From contig JAQWCT010000145.1 in NCBI GenBank assembly GCA_028705785.1, positions 1 to 6,945 of the forward strand: 6,945 bases of DNA, given 5' to 3'. The position numbers and the translations under genes were made by a program. This document shows, one piece after another, positions 1-6,429 of this stretch; positions within the stretch are counted from its first letter, which is position 1; each line of letters opens with the position of its first letter. Below the pieces are notes generated by a model. It made no database searches. It was not told the DNA's origin and saw only the letters and a program-made list of their open reading frames with translations. The stretch is from Sulfurospirillaceae bacterium (GTDB lineage Bacteria > Campylobacterota > Campylobacteria > Campylobacterales > Sulfurospirillaceae).

Positions 1-2036
1 TCAAACGCTTCATCGTCAAGCCCACAAGGATGTTCAAGTTTGGGTTGCATGGTCATCAAATTGACGACATTGATGACACGCACTTTGAGGGAAGGAACCA
101 TTTTGCGTAAAATATCGACTGCACTTAGTGTCTCTAAGGTCGGCACATCGCCACAACATGCCATGATGACATCAGGCTCTTTGCCCTCATCATTACTTGC
201 CCACTCCCAGATACCGATGCCTTTTTCACAATGCTTTATCGCCTCATCTATGCCAAGCCACTGCGCTTCGGGTTGTTTGCCTGCAACGATAACATTGATA
301 GAATCACGACTTTTAAGACAGTGATCTCCGACCCACAAAAGCGTGTTGGCATCGGGTGGAAAATAGACATTGATGATGTGTGCTTTTTTATTGACCACCA
401 CATCGATGAAGCCAGGGTCTTGATGCGAAAAACCGTTATGGTCTTGTCGCCATACATGCGAAGTCAAGAGGTAGTTGAGCGAAGCGATGGGTTTGCGCCA
501 CGGGATCTCACGACTGGTGACTTTGAGCCACTTGGCATGTTGGTTAAACATCGAATCGATAATGTGGATAAACGCCTCATAACACGAGAAAAAGCCATGA
601 CGACCCGTGAGCAAATAGCCCTCCAACCAGCCTTGGCAGGTATGTTCGGAGAGGATTTCCATCACTCTACCATTTTGTGAGAGGTGGTCATCGGTATCAT
701 AATGCTCACCCATCCACACTCTATCAGTCACTTCAAGCACGGCACCTAGTCTGTTTGATGCAGTTTCATCGGGGCCAAAAACACGAAAGTTGTTCATGTT
801 TTTAGCAATAACATCACGCAAGTATGTGCCCAACACTCTTGTGGATTCGGCATTAACCCCGCCATGCTCGTTCACTTCTACCGCATATTTTTTAAAATCA
901 GGCAAATGCAAATCCTCTAGCAAAATGCCACCATTGGTATGTGGATTTGCCCCCATGCGGTGTTCTCCTTTTGGAGCAAGTTCTGCAAGGTCTGGGTTAA
1001 GCGTGCCGTCTTTATCAAAAAGCTCTTCGGGCTTATAACTTTTCATCCATGTTTCAAGGATTTTGATATGTTCAGTGTTCTTTTTAAATTCGCTCAAAGG
1101 CACTTGATGTGAACGCCAGTGACCCTCTGTTTTGAGTCCATCCACCTCTTTTGGCCCCGTCCAACCTTTTGGGCTACGCAAAATAATCAGTGGCCAACGA
1201 GGGCGTGTCATGTCGTTATTGACCCGTGCTTTATGCCAAATGGCTTTGATGTTGGCTATGGCTATATCTACTATCTCCGCCATCTTTTGGTGCATCATTT
1301 CAGGCTCATCGCCCTCCACAAAATAGGGCGTATAACCATACCCGATAAAAAGTTTTTCTAATTCATCATGACTAATACGCGCCAAAACCGTGGGATTGGC
1401 TATCTTGTAGCCATTAAGATGCAAGATAGGAAGCACCGCGCCATCGCGTTTTGGGTCTAAAAATTTGTTAGAATGCCACGCTGTAGCAAGAGGCCCTGTT
1501 TCAGCCTCTCCATCGCCCACCACGCAACATGCGATAAGTTCAGGATTGTCGAGCACGGCACCATAAGCATGAGAAACCACATAGCCCAACTCTCCGCCCT
1601 CATGCAAAGACCCCGGAGTTTGAGGTGCTACATGAGAGGGAATGCCTCCTGGGAAAGAAAACTGTTTAAAGAGTTTTTGCATTCCCGCTTCATCTTGTGA
1701 GATGTTGGGATAGACTTCACTATAAATGCCCTCAAGATAAGTATTTGCCACGATAGAGGGTCCACCATGACCAGGGCCTGCGAGAAAAAGCATCGTGAGT
1801 TCATCTTTTTTGATAACTCTATTCATATGAGCATAGATAAAATTCAACCCCGGAGTCGTTCCCCAATGCCCCAATAACCGTGGTTTGATATGCTTTAAAG
1901 CTAAGGGCTTTTTGAGCATGGGGTTATCTAGCAGATAAATCTGCCCTACGGAGAGATAATTAGCCGCACGCCAATAGGCATCTATGAGGTTGAGTTCCTT
2001 TGAGGAAAGGGGTGATTTGTTGAGGCTAGTTGACAT
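1..2036 (-). CDS. xfp: Phosphoketolase (xylulose-5-phosphate/fructose-6-phosphate), C-terminus cut by window edge
   Basis: This thiamine-diphosphate enzyme of the cytoplasm cleaves xylulose 5-phosphate with phosphate to acetyl-phosphate plus glyceraldehyde 3-phosphate, and often fructose 6-phosphate to acetyl-phosphate plus erythrose 4-phosphate. The reading frame is open from the ATG at 2036 to the left edge, giving 678 residues; family members have about 790-825, so roughly 110-145 C-terminal residues are missing. Family landmarks are in order: GHWGT (56-60), GPGHGGP (87-93), HEGGELGY (145-152), the cofactor motif GDGEAETGP (174-182), GPDETASNRL (421-430), GRHGFFSCYEAF (478-489) and QDHNGFSHQDPG (531-542). 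The catalytic His and Glu positions within these motifs are intact (H57, H90, H145, E424, E487, H533, H538). The start is supported by GGGAG five bases upstream. The gene lies 83 bases downstream of the receiver protein on the same strand but has a good -10 box of its own. Family assignment is firm. Preference for xylulose versus fructose phosphate cannot be read from the sequence. Confidence 0.97.
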   Translation of the reverse strand, partial: MSTSLNKSPLSSKELNLIDAYWRAANYLSVGQIYLLDNPMLKKPLALKHIKPRLLGHWGTTPGLNFIYAHMNRVIKKDELTMLFLAGPGHGGPSIVANTYLEGIYSEVYPNISQDEAGMQKLFKQFSFPGGIPSHVAPQTPGSLHEGGELGYVVSHAYGAVLDNPELIACCVVGDGEAETGPLATAWHSNKFLDPKRDGAVLPILHLNGYKIANPTVLARISHDELEKLFIGYGYTPYFVEGDEPEMMHQKMAEIVDIAIANIKAIWHKARVNNDMTRPRWPLIILRSPKGWTGPKEVDGLKTEGHWRSHQVPLSEFKKNTEHIKILETWMKSYKPEELFDKDGTLNPDLAELAPKGEHRMGANPHTNGGILLEDLHLPDFKKYAVEVNEHGGVNAESTRVLGTYLRDVIAKNMNNFRVFGPDETASNRLGAVLEVTDRVWMGEHYDTDDHLSQNGRVMEILSEHTCQGWLEGYLLTGRHGFFSCYEAFIHIIDSMFNQHAKWLKVTSREIPWRKPIASLNYLLTSHVWRQDHNGFSHQDPGFIDVVVNKKAHIINVYFPPDANTLLWVGDHCLKSRDSINVIVAGKQPEAQWLGIDEAIKHCEKGIGIWEWASNDEGKEPDVIMACCGDVPTLETLSAVDILRKMVPSLKVRVINVVNLMTMQPKLEHPCGLDDEAF

Positions 2037-2041
2037 TTTTG

Positions 2042-2046
2042 CTCCC
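2042..2046 (-). promoter_or_regulatory. Ribosome-binding site of the phosphoketolase gene
   Basis: The minus strand reads GGGAG, then five bases (CAAAA), then the ATG at 2036. This is a standard spacing and supports the chosen phosphoketolase start. Confidence 0.75.
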
Positions 2047-2082
2047 ATGATAGAGACTATTTTAAAAACTCCATTGTAACGA

Positions 2083-2088
2083 ATTATA
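2083..2088 (-). promoter_or_regulatory. Probable sigma-70 -10 box for the phosphoketolase gene
   Basis: On the minus strand these bases read TATAAT, a perfect -10 hexamer, in the 83-base gap between the receiver-protein stop and the phosphoketolase ATG. A start of transcription near 2075-2077 would give a leader of about 40 bases. No good -35 hexamer lies 16-18 bases upstream, which is usual for housekeeping promoters in Campylobacterota. Inferred from position and consensus only. Confidence 0.6.
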
Positions 2089-2119
2089 GTTAATTCTCAA
2101 GCAAAGCTTGGAAAAAGAG

Positions 2120-3802
2120 TTAGCTATAAACCAAAACCTGTTTGGCGGAGTTTTTAGAAAGAGGCTTTTCAATGATGTGAGCGTCTAATGTACGAAGAGT
2201 ATCTTTTTCTTTTGCGGTGGCATCATGGGAAGCTGCTATGTAGTAACGGTTATACTTTATTAACGATTTGAGTGCTTTATTTTTACTGTTTTGTTTGAGA
2301 AAATATTTTAGATAAACGATTCCAGAGTTGAAAATACTGGTAGAAAAATCATAATCTATCAGTATTTTATCGACCTTATTACTCTTCACCCAATCTTCAA
2401 AAAATGCAGGTTTTGCAAAACAAAATATTTTTATATTGGTACATGCTTGTTCATACTCTTCTTTAAAGTGTGTGAGAAAATCTATGTCAGTGGATAAAAC
2501 TGCCAAATAGTGAAAGTCATTTTCTGCCAATTTTTTATGCTCGTGATGGTCTACCTTTTCGAGATGTAAGAGGAGGTTGCTGATATTTGGAGTGATGTCA
2601 TTGAGGTGTTTTTTAAGATAACTTGAAATCTCTTTTGAAGTAAGCGCTTTATAGAACAAATGTTGTTCAATTTCACCGATGATATAGTTTTGCATTTTAT
2701 TGAAATTCAAAGTAGCCGTGGTATATTTTTCATAAACTTCTTGGAGTAGTTTGGCTGAATTTTTAAGTTTTGGTATATCTTCTACGAGTCTATTTTCTTT
2801 ACAATAGTTTCCCATCCAGAGTGAAAATTCTTCAATATCCTTCTTGTAAGCGAGTAATTCACTCAGATGTTCATCTCTAATGGAATAATCAATTTTTTCA
2901 AAAAAATCAAGGACATGTTCAAGATAGGGGTTCATCAGAGCATATCTTTTGGGGCGATAGTGTATAACCCTATTACGAACGATAGAGACTTTGTCATAGA
3001 GAGGCGTGATAAGTTCATTTAAAATTAACTGGTACTGTATCTCTTTTTTTTCACTCAATAACTCTTGACAACTCTCAATGGAAGAAGAGATGATCTCTTT
3101 AAGCCCTAAGGTAAAAGTATGTTGTGTATTGGAAACACTATTAAGAGCGCATTTTAAGTCATTTTGGTTGAGTTGTATATCGATATTAGAAGATTTAAAA
3201 AGTTCATCTATGATGGAATAAAAGACAAATTCTATCTCTTCATCTTCCACTACTTGGGTGTCATTAAAATAAGTATCTACCAGTTTTCTAAAATGTTCTT
3301 CATTGATTTGTTCACCAATGGGATGTTTTTTACAAAGTATTTTTAATGCATCTATAATGTGTGTAATTTGTTTAGCCTGTTGTTTTCGCTTCGAGGTTTT
3401 ATCTTCATGATGCTTCCATAACAGCTCATTTAAAGATTCACTAAAGGATTGATAGTTGAAAGGTTTTTGGATAGTTCCGATGGTGTGTTTTTTAGTGCTA
3501 TGATTGATGATAGATTCATTTGCTGTGATAAAAATCGTCAATATCTTTTGGTGTAGGTTAGTGTCTATTAAGACTTCAACGAGGTCATCACCATTGAGAA
3601 AAGGCATATTGATATCGCTGATGAGCATCGAAATATTTCTATTTTTTCCCATCATTTCAAAGGCTTCCATCCCATTTCTGGCAAGATGTATCTTACTTTC
3701 TTCAAAGCGATAATGATGAATTTTATTTTCAAGTAAGGCTTTGGTGATAATTTTTAAAATGAGGTTGCTATCATCTGCGATTAAGACTTCTATCGTTTCC
3801 AT
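2120..3802 (-). CDS. Response-regulator-like protein: N-terminal receiver, helical middle, divergent C-terminal receiver
   Basis: This is a 560-residue cytoplasmic protein. Residues 1-130 form a complete receiver (CheY-like) domain: acidic pair D10/D11, phospho-acceptor D63 in ISDINMP, T93 in FITANE and K113 in QKPF. Residues 135-425 are charged, apparently all-helical and match no output domain I recognise (no helix-turn-helix, GGDEF, EAL, HD-GYP or kinase motif). Residues 430-560 look like a second receiver: beta-1 YLAVLSTD (D439), KILIDYDF with D483, YYIAASHD with S525, and IIEKPLS with K546. The ORF can be extended to a TTG at 3814, but that codon has no ribosome-binding site, whereas the ATG at 3802 follows a weak GGAT and leaves a normal distance to the first beta strand. 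It is divergent from the exporter gene and upstream of the phosphoketolase. No histidine kinase is adjacent, so it looks like an orphan. The receiver call is secure; the role is unknown, with phospho-relay or protein-protein signalling most plausible. Confidence 0.9.
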   Translation of the reverse strand: METIEVLIADDSNLILKIITKALLENKIHHYRFEESKIHLARNGMEAFEMMGKNRNISMLISDINMPFLNGDDLVEVLIDTNLHQKILTIFITANESIINHSTKKHTIGTIQKPFNYQSFSESLNELLWKHHEDKTSKRKQQAKQITHIIDALKILCKKHPIGEQINEEHFRKLVDTYFNDTQVVEDEEIEFVFYSIIDELFKSSNIDIQLNQNDLKCALNSVSNTQHTFTLGLKEIISSSIESCQELLSEKKEIQYQLILNELITPLYDKVSIVRNRVIHYRPKRYALMNPYLEHVLDFFEKIDYSIRDEHLSELLAYKKDIEEFSLWMGNYCKENRLVEDIPKLKNSAKLLQEVYEKYTTATLNFNKMQNYIIGEIEQHLFYKALTSKEISSYLKKHLNDITPNISNLLLHLEKVDHHEHKKLAENDFHYLAVLSTDIDFLTHFKEEYEQACTNIKIFCFAKPAFFEDWVKSNKVDKILIDYDFSTSIFNSGIVYLKYFLKQNSKNKALKSLIKYNRYYIAASHDATAKEKDTLRTLDAHIIEKPLSKNSAKQVLVYS

Positions 3803-3803
3803 T

Positions 3804-3872
3804 TTTACATCCAATAATAAAACACTAGTATGCCAAAACTTGCATTATGATTGTTTTAAAGTTTACATCCAA
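3804..3872. repeat. 11-base direct repeat flanking the divergent promoter region
   Basis: TTTACATCCAA occurs at 3804-3814 and again at 3862-3872, 58 bases apart, both inside the 110-base gap between two divergent genes. The left copy lies immediately upstream of the receiver-protein ATG, over its weak ribosome-binding site. The right copy overlaps the -35 region of the exporter promoter. It could be a pair of binding sites for a regulator, but no family is recognised and chance is not excluded. Confidence 0.45.
3844..3872 (-). promoter_or_regulatory. Weak candidate promoter for the receiver-protein gene
   Basis: On the minus strand TTGGAT (3872-3867) and CATAAT (3849-3844) are separated by 17 bases and point toward the ATG at 3802. 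The -35 match is poor (three of six), and an alternative -10-like CATACT lies at 3832-3827. Some promoter must exist in this gap because the upstream neighbour is divergent; the exact element is a guess. Confidence 0.3.
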
Positions 3873-3888
3873 AATGATGGAGTATAAT
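3862..3888 (+). promoter_or_regulatory. Probable sigma-70 promoter of the exporter gene
   Basis: A perfect TATAAT lies at 3883-3888, with a TTTACA (-35-like) at 3862-3867; the 15-base spacer is short. Transcription would start near 3895, leaving a leader of about 18 bases that still contains the ribosome-binding site at 3902-3907. The -10 is convincing; the -35 may be incidental. Confidence 0.55.
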
Positions 3889-3901
3889 GTTTTTCTTTGT
3901 T

Positions 3902-3907
3902 AAAGGA
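3902..3907 (+). promoter_or_regulatory. Ribosome-binding site fixing a GTG start for the exporter
   Basis: AAAGGA ends five bases before the GTG at 3913. It decides the start: the nearest in-frame ATG lies more than 20 codons further in, inside the first membrane segment motif, which would remove the N-terminal helix. Confidence 0.75.
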
Positions 3908-3912
3908 TTTTT

Positions 3913-4542
3913 GTGGAAGTAGTTTTAGATATCTCGATATTACTGGTTTTTGTTCCGACTTTCTTTTTTGTCTCAGTCACACCCGGTATGTGCATGACGC
4001 TTGCGATGAGTTTGGGGATGAGCATTGGGTTGAAGCGTACTTTTTATATGATGATTGGTGAGCTTTTGGGTGTTGCGATTGTGGCATTTTCTTCCGTTAT
4101 CGGAGTGGCGGCCATCATGATTAATCATCCTGATATTTTTACCATTTTCAAATATGTTGGTGGTGCATATCTGGGCTACCTTGGCGTTCAAATGTGGCTA
4201 AGTCGTGGGAAAATGGCACTTTCTAAAACAGAGTGTTCGGTCAATATATCCAACACCGCTCTTGCCCTTCAAGGCTTTATCACTGCTATTGCTAATCCTA
4301 AAGGTTGGGCGTTTTTTATAGCGTTATTGCCACCTTTTATCAACCAAACAAGACCACTTATCCCTCAGATTTCTGTATTGCTTTTGATTATCTTGTCTTT
4401 AGAATTTATCTGCCTTGTGGTTTACGCCAGTGGTGGTAGCACACTTAGAAAATTTCTACAAAAAAGTGATAATGTTAAACTCATGAACCGAATTGCAGGC
4501 TCATTGATGCTAGGTGTTGGCATTTGGCTTGCCTTTGGGTGA
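3913..4542 (+). CDS. LysE/RhtB-family amino-acid exporter
   Basis: This is a 209-residue inner-membrane protein of the LysE/RhtB family, whose members export amino acids such as lysine, threonine or homoserine lactone; the substrate here is not predictable. It is highly hydrophobic, with about six membrane segments (roughly residues 6-28, 44-70, 78-95, 115-143, 152-173, 190-208). Family marks are the TPG motif (23-25) followed by a Gly-rich helix to residue 53, GGAYLGYLGVQMW (83-95), ANPKGWAFF (127-135) with the family's conserved Asn-Pro-Lys, and a C-terminal Gly-spaced helix. The third position of the usual PGP is Met, as in a TPGMCMTL-type subgroup. Length matches the family (about 200-210). 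It is a single-gene unit with its own promoter and terminator, divergent from the receiver protein and convergent with the adenosine deaminase gene. No LysG-type regulator gene is adjacent. Confidence 0.93.
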   Translation: MEVVLDISILLVFVPTFFFVSVTPGMCMTLAMSLGMSIGLKRTFYMMIGELLGVAIVAFSSVIGVAAIMINHPDIFTIFKYVGGAYLGYLGVQMWLSRGKMALSKTECSVNISNTALALQGFITAIANPKGWAFFIALLPPFINQTRPLIPQISVLLLIILSLEFICLVVYASGGSTLRKFLQKSDNVKLMNRIAGSLMLGVGIWLAFG

Positions 4543-4563
4543 GAAGATGCTCACCTTTATTTT
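4538..4563 (+). terminator. Rho-independent terminator of the exporter gene, overlapping both gene ends
   Basis: GGTGAG (4538-4543) pairs perfectly with CTCACC (4550-4555) around a six-base loop, and the plus-strand transcript continues into TTTATTTT. The exporter TGA (4540-4542) sits inside the left arm and the convergent gene's stop (4557-4559) lies in the T tract. On the minus strand the hairpin is followed by CCCAAAGG, so it should work only for the plus-strand gene. Confidence 0.75.
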
Positions 4564-6029
4564 AAATGCTTTGCCAAAGCGCTCATCTCTCGTTCAAATA
4601 CCATAAATTTTTTATCCAGTTGTGCTCTGACTTTGATCTTGTCTTCTGGGCTTAAAAACGAATAATCAATGCTATTATAAACATAGGTTTTAAGTGTCAT
4701 GTAGCTTGGATGATAGCGGCTGGCAAGGAGGATATATTCATGGGTAAGATTATTGCGTGAGACCCCTGAGTCATCTGTTGAAATGACAAGTGGCACACCA
4801 TAGGCAGCATAAATGGGGTAGGGGTGGGCGTTGCCTGTTACGCCTAGGATAAATTGATTGCTGGTGAGATTGATTTCGATAGCGGCATGATGTTTGAGGT
4901 CTTCAAGCACTCTTAGAGATTCTTTTTCATACGGCAAATCAACCCCATGTCCGATGCGTTCAGCTCGTCCTATATCGCGTGCTTGCGTGATGTGAAATAA
5001 AAGCTCTTTAGGCTCAACCATTCCAAGGGTAAGCTCTCCTGCGTGAAGTGAGCGATGTACTTTTGGGTATTTGTTGGCAAGATAGTGAAACATACGCATG
5101 TGGAGAGTATAGTCATTTATGGCTACGGTGTTATTTTCTGGGGCTACGATATTGACTCCAACAATCACTGGAGAGTTCAGTGCCGCGAGGTAGCCTGAAA
5201 AAAGGTCGGTATAGACTTGCAGTGGATTTAGCACTCTGACTGCGTAGGTTTGGTATCGCATTGTAAAGCTTTCATTGTCGATACCTTGATGTTTTTGTTC
5301 TAGTTCCTTGACGAAATTGTTGATTTTTTCATTAAAGGCTTGAGCGTTAGAAAAAACGGTACTAATGCGTTCAAGAAGTGCATTGACCTCTTCTTGTGAA
5401 GTGGTGTTTCGTAGCTCGTTGTTGAGTTTAGTGACTTCTTCTGCGTTAAAAAATTCTGTACTATTTACCCCGACACGAGCAAGCATACTCTCAATATAAG
5501 AGACATTTTCACTGAGTGCGCGCTCTTTGATAAGATTGAGTCCGATGTCCATGTATTGGTCTGAGATGGGTGAAAAGTAGATAAAAGTATTGAAAAAGTT
5601 GCTATCGGGTGGGAGTTGGTCATGGCTATGGTTGTTAAAGTCTTTGTCTGACCAAAGTGTGAGTAATTGACGATAGAGTGTATCGTTTGCTATGAGTTCA
5701 TCGACGCTGATTTGTTTGCAACTTGCATTGCTTTTTGTTTTGACGATTTTGAAGCTACAAGTGTCGATGAGCCAGTTTTTATTTTTGACCCATTCAAGAT
5801 AAGTCTCAGCGTAGAGAGAGCCTGAATAATGGTGATGAAGATCACCACCTTTGGGCATTTGGGTGAAGAAAAGATTGAGCATCGCGATATTGGGTTCTTT
5901 GGTTTCAAATGAGCGCTCATAGAGCATGGCTGTGGCACTTTCATGATTGCTTTGAGGTAGCGTTGGTGTGGCACATTCTACATAAATGCTCAAAAGTAGC
6001 AAAAGACTTAAATGCTTCAAATAGCGCAT
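4557..6029 (-). CDS. Exported adenosine deaminase, ADGF (CECR1-like) type
   Basis: This is a 490-residue metal-dependent deaminase of the amidohydrolase superfamily, expected to convert adenosine (or deoxyadenosine) to inosine plus ammonia. The N-terminus is a signal peptide: a short basic start, a Leu-rich core (residues 7-16), then VECATP. C19 is preceded by Glu, so the lipobox is poor and either a periplasmic enzyme or an atypical lipoprotein is possible. Active-site motifs are complete: MPKGGDLHHHYSGS (zinc ligands H65, H67), HAGE (ligand H329, catalytic E332), RIGHGVDL (catalytic H361) and STDDSG (D419, D420). The exported form, the MPKGGDLH signature and an insert of more than 100 residues before the barrel core point to the ADGF branch rather than the roughly 340-residue cytoplasmic Add. 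The start is supported by AAGGA six bases upstream. It is the last gene of the DTW-hemerythrin-deaminase run, beginning 24 bases after the hemerythrin stop. Substrate specificity is inferred, not shown. Confidence 0.93.
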   Translation of the reverse strand: MRYLKHLSLLLLLSIYVECATPTLPQSNHESATAMLYERSFETKEPNIAMLNLFFTQMPKGGDLHHHYSGSLYAETYLEWVKNKNWLIDTCSFKIVKTKSNASCKQISVDELIANDTLYRQLLTLWSDKDFNNHSHDQLPPDSNFFNTFIYFSPISDQYMDIGLNLIKERALSENVSYIESMLARVGVNSTEFFNAEEVTKLNNELRNTTSQEEVNALLERISTVFSNAQAFNEKINNFVKELEQKHQGIDNESFTMRYQTYAVRVLNPLQVYTDLFSGYLAALNSPVIVGVNIVAPENNTVAINDYTLHMRMFHYLANKYPKVHRSLHAGELTLGMVEPKELLFHITQARDIGRAERIGHGVDLPYEKESLRVLEDLKHHAAIEINLTSNQFILGVTGNAHPYPIYAAYGVPLVISTDDSGVSRNNLTHEYILLASRYHPSYMTLKTYVYNSIDYSFLSPEDKIKVRAQLDKKFMVFEREMSALAKHLK

Positions 6030-6038
6030 GGCTGATCC

Positions 6039-6048
6039 TTACATGTAA
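6039..6048. promoter_or_regulatory. Palindrome overlapping the deaminase ribosome-binding site
   Basis: TTACATGTAA is a perfect 10-base palindrome in the 24-base gap between the hemerythrin stop and the deaminase ATG. On the minus strand its right half runs into the AAGGA ribosome-binding site. The same string extended to 12 bases (TTACATGTAAAG) recurs at 6786-6797 inside the DTW gene. It could be an operator, but palindromes this short arise by chance. Confidence 0.25.
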
Positions 6049-6053
6049 AGATT

Positions 6054-6416
6054 TTATTCAACACCTTGCATATTTAAAAAAAGCGCAAGTTGTGAGTCAA
6101 GGTTTCGAATATGAAGATCAAATCGTTCTTTGATGCCATTTTTGATGTAGTTTTTGGCAAAGAGTTGTCGCCCGTTTTCTGCCATCTCATAGAAATAGGA
6201 AAGCTCAGCAAGTATCTTTTGATGGTCCTCATAATGCTCATGCCAACCTTGAAAGTTATACTGTTTCATCAAAGCTTCTTCATGCGCAAAATGGGCTTGT
6301 GTGTGTTTTTTTAACGCCAAAAAAGAGTCTAAAAATGATGCATCATCAAACGAAGTTACAATTGCATCAAATTCATCATGATAGCCATCGAGTAGTCGGC
6401 AATGAAGACTTAACAT
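6054..6416 (-). CDS. Bacteriohemerythrin (single-domain di-iron oxygen-binding protein)
   Basis: This 120-residue protein is a single hemerythrin domain, a four-helix bundle that binds oxygen at a di-iron centre; bacterial members act in oxygen storage, delivery or sensing. All seven expected iron ligands can be placed: H13 in LDGYHDEF, H42 and E46 in HFAHEE, H61 and H65 in HYEDH, and H102 with D107 in HIRNLD. The N-terminal segment before the first ligand is some 10 residues shorter than in typical family members. Two ATG codons lie in tandem at 6419 and 6416; the AAGGAG at 6427-6422 is only two bases from the first but five from the second, so the second is preferred. There is no signal peptide, so it is cytoplasmic. 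It starts about 13 bases after the DTW gene stop and is followed 24 bases later by the deaminase, indicating co-transcription. Its link to either neighbour is unknown. Confidence 0.92.
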   Translation of the reverse strand: MLSLHCRLLDGYHDEFDAIVTSFDDASFLDSFLALKKHTQAHFAHEEALMKQYNFQGWHEHYEDHQKILAELSYFYEMAENGRQLFAKNYIKNGIKERFDLHIRNLDSQLALFLNMQGVE

Positions 6417-6421
6417 CATCT

Positions 6422-6427
6422 CTCCTT
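6422..6427 (-). promoter_or_regulatory. Ribosome-binding site deciding the hemerythrin start
   Basis: The minus strand reads AAGGAG here, in the short gap after the DTW gene stop codon. Spacing is two bases to the first ATG (6419) and five to the second (6416), so initiation at the second codon is favoured. Confidence 0.75.
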
Positions 6428-6429
6428 TT

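Noticed and set aside
231..680. 149-residue plus-strand open frame
   Set aside because: It lies wholly antisense to the phosphoketolase, whose motifs are unambiguous; no ribosome-binding site or family resemblance. The other plus-strand frames between 40 and 1700 are rejected for the same reason.
2098..2110. Short hairpin CAAGC-AAA-GCTTG just after the receiver-protein stop
   Set aside because: The stem is only five base pairs and neither strand has a T tract after it, so it is not a credible terminator.
3803..3814. TTG start extending the receiver protein by four residues
   Set aside because: No ribosome-binding site precedes the TTG, while the ATG at 3802 has a weak one and suits the receiver fold.
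5909..6133. 74-residue plus-strand open frame across the hemerythrin-deaminase junction
   Set aside because: It overlaps two well-supported genes on the other strand and shows no recognisable domain or ribosome-binding site.
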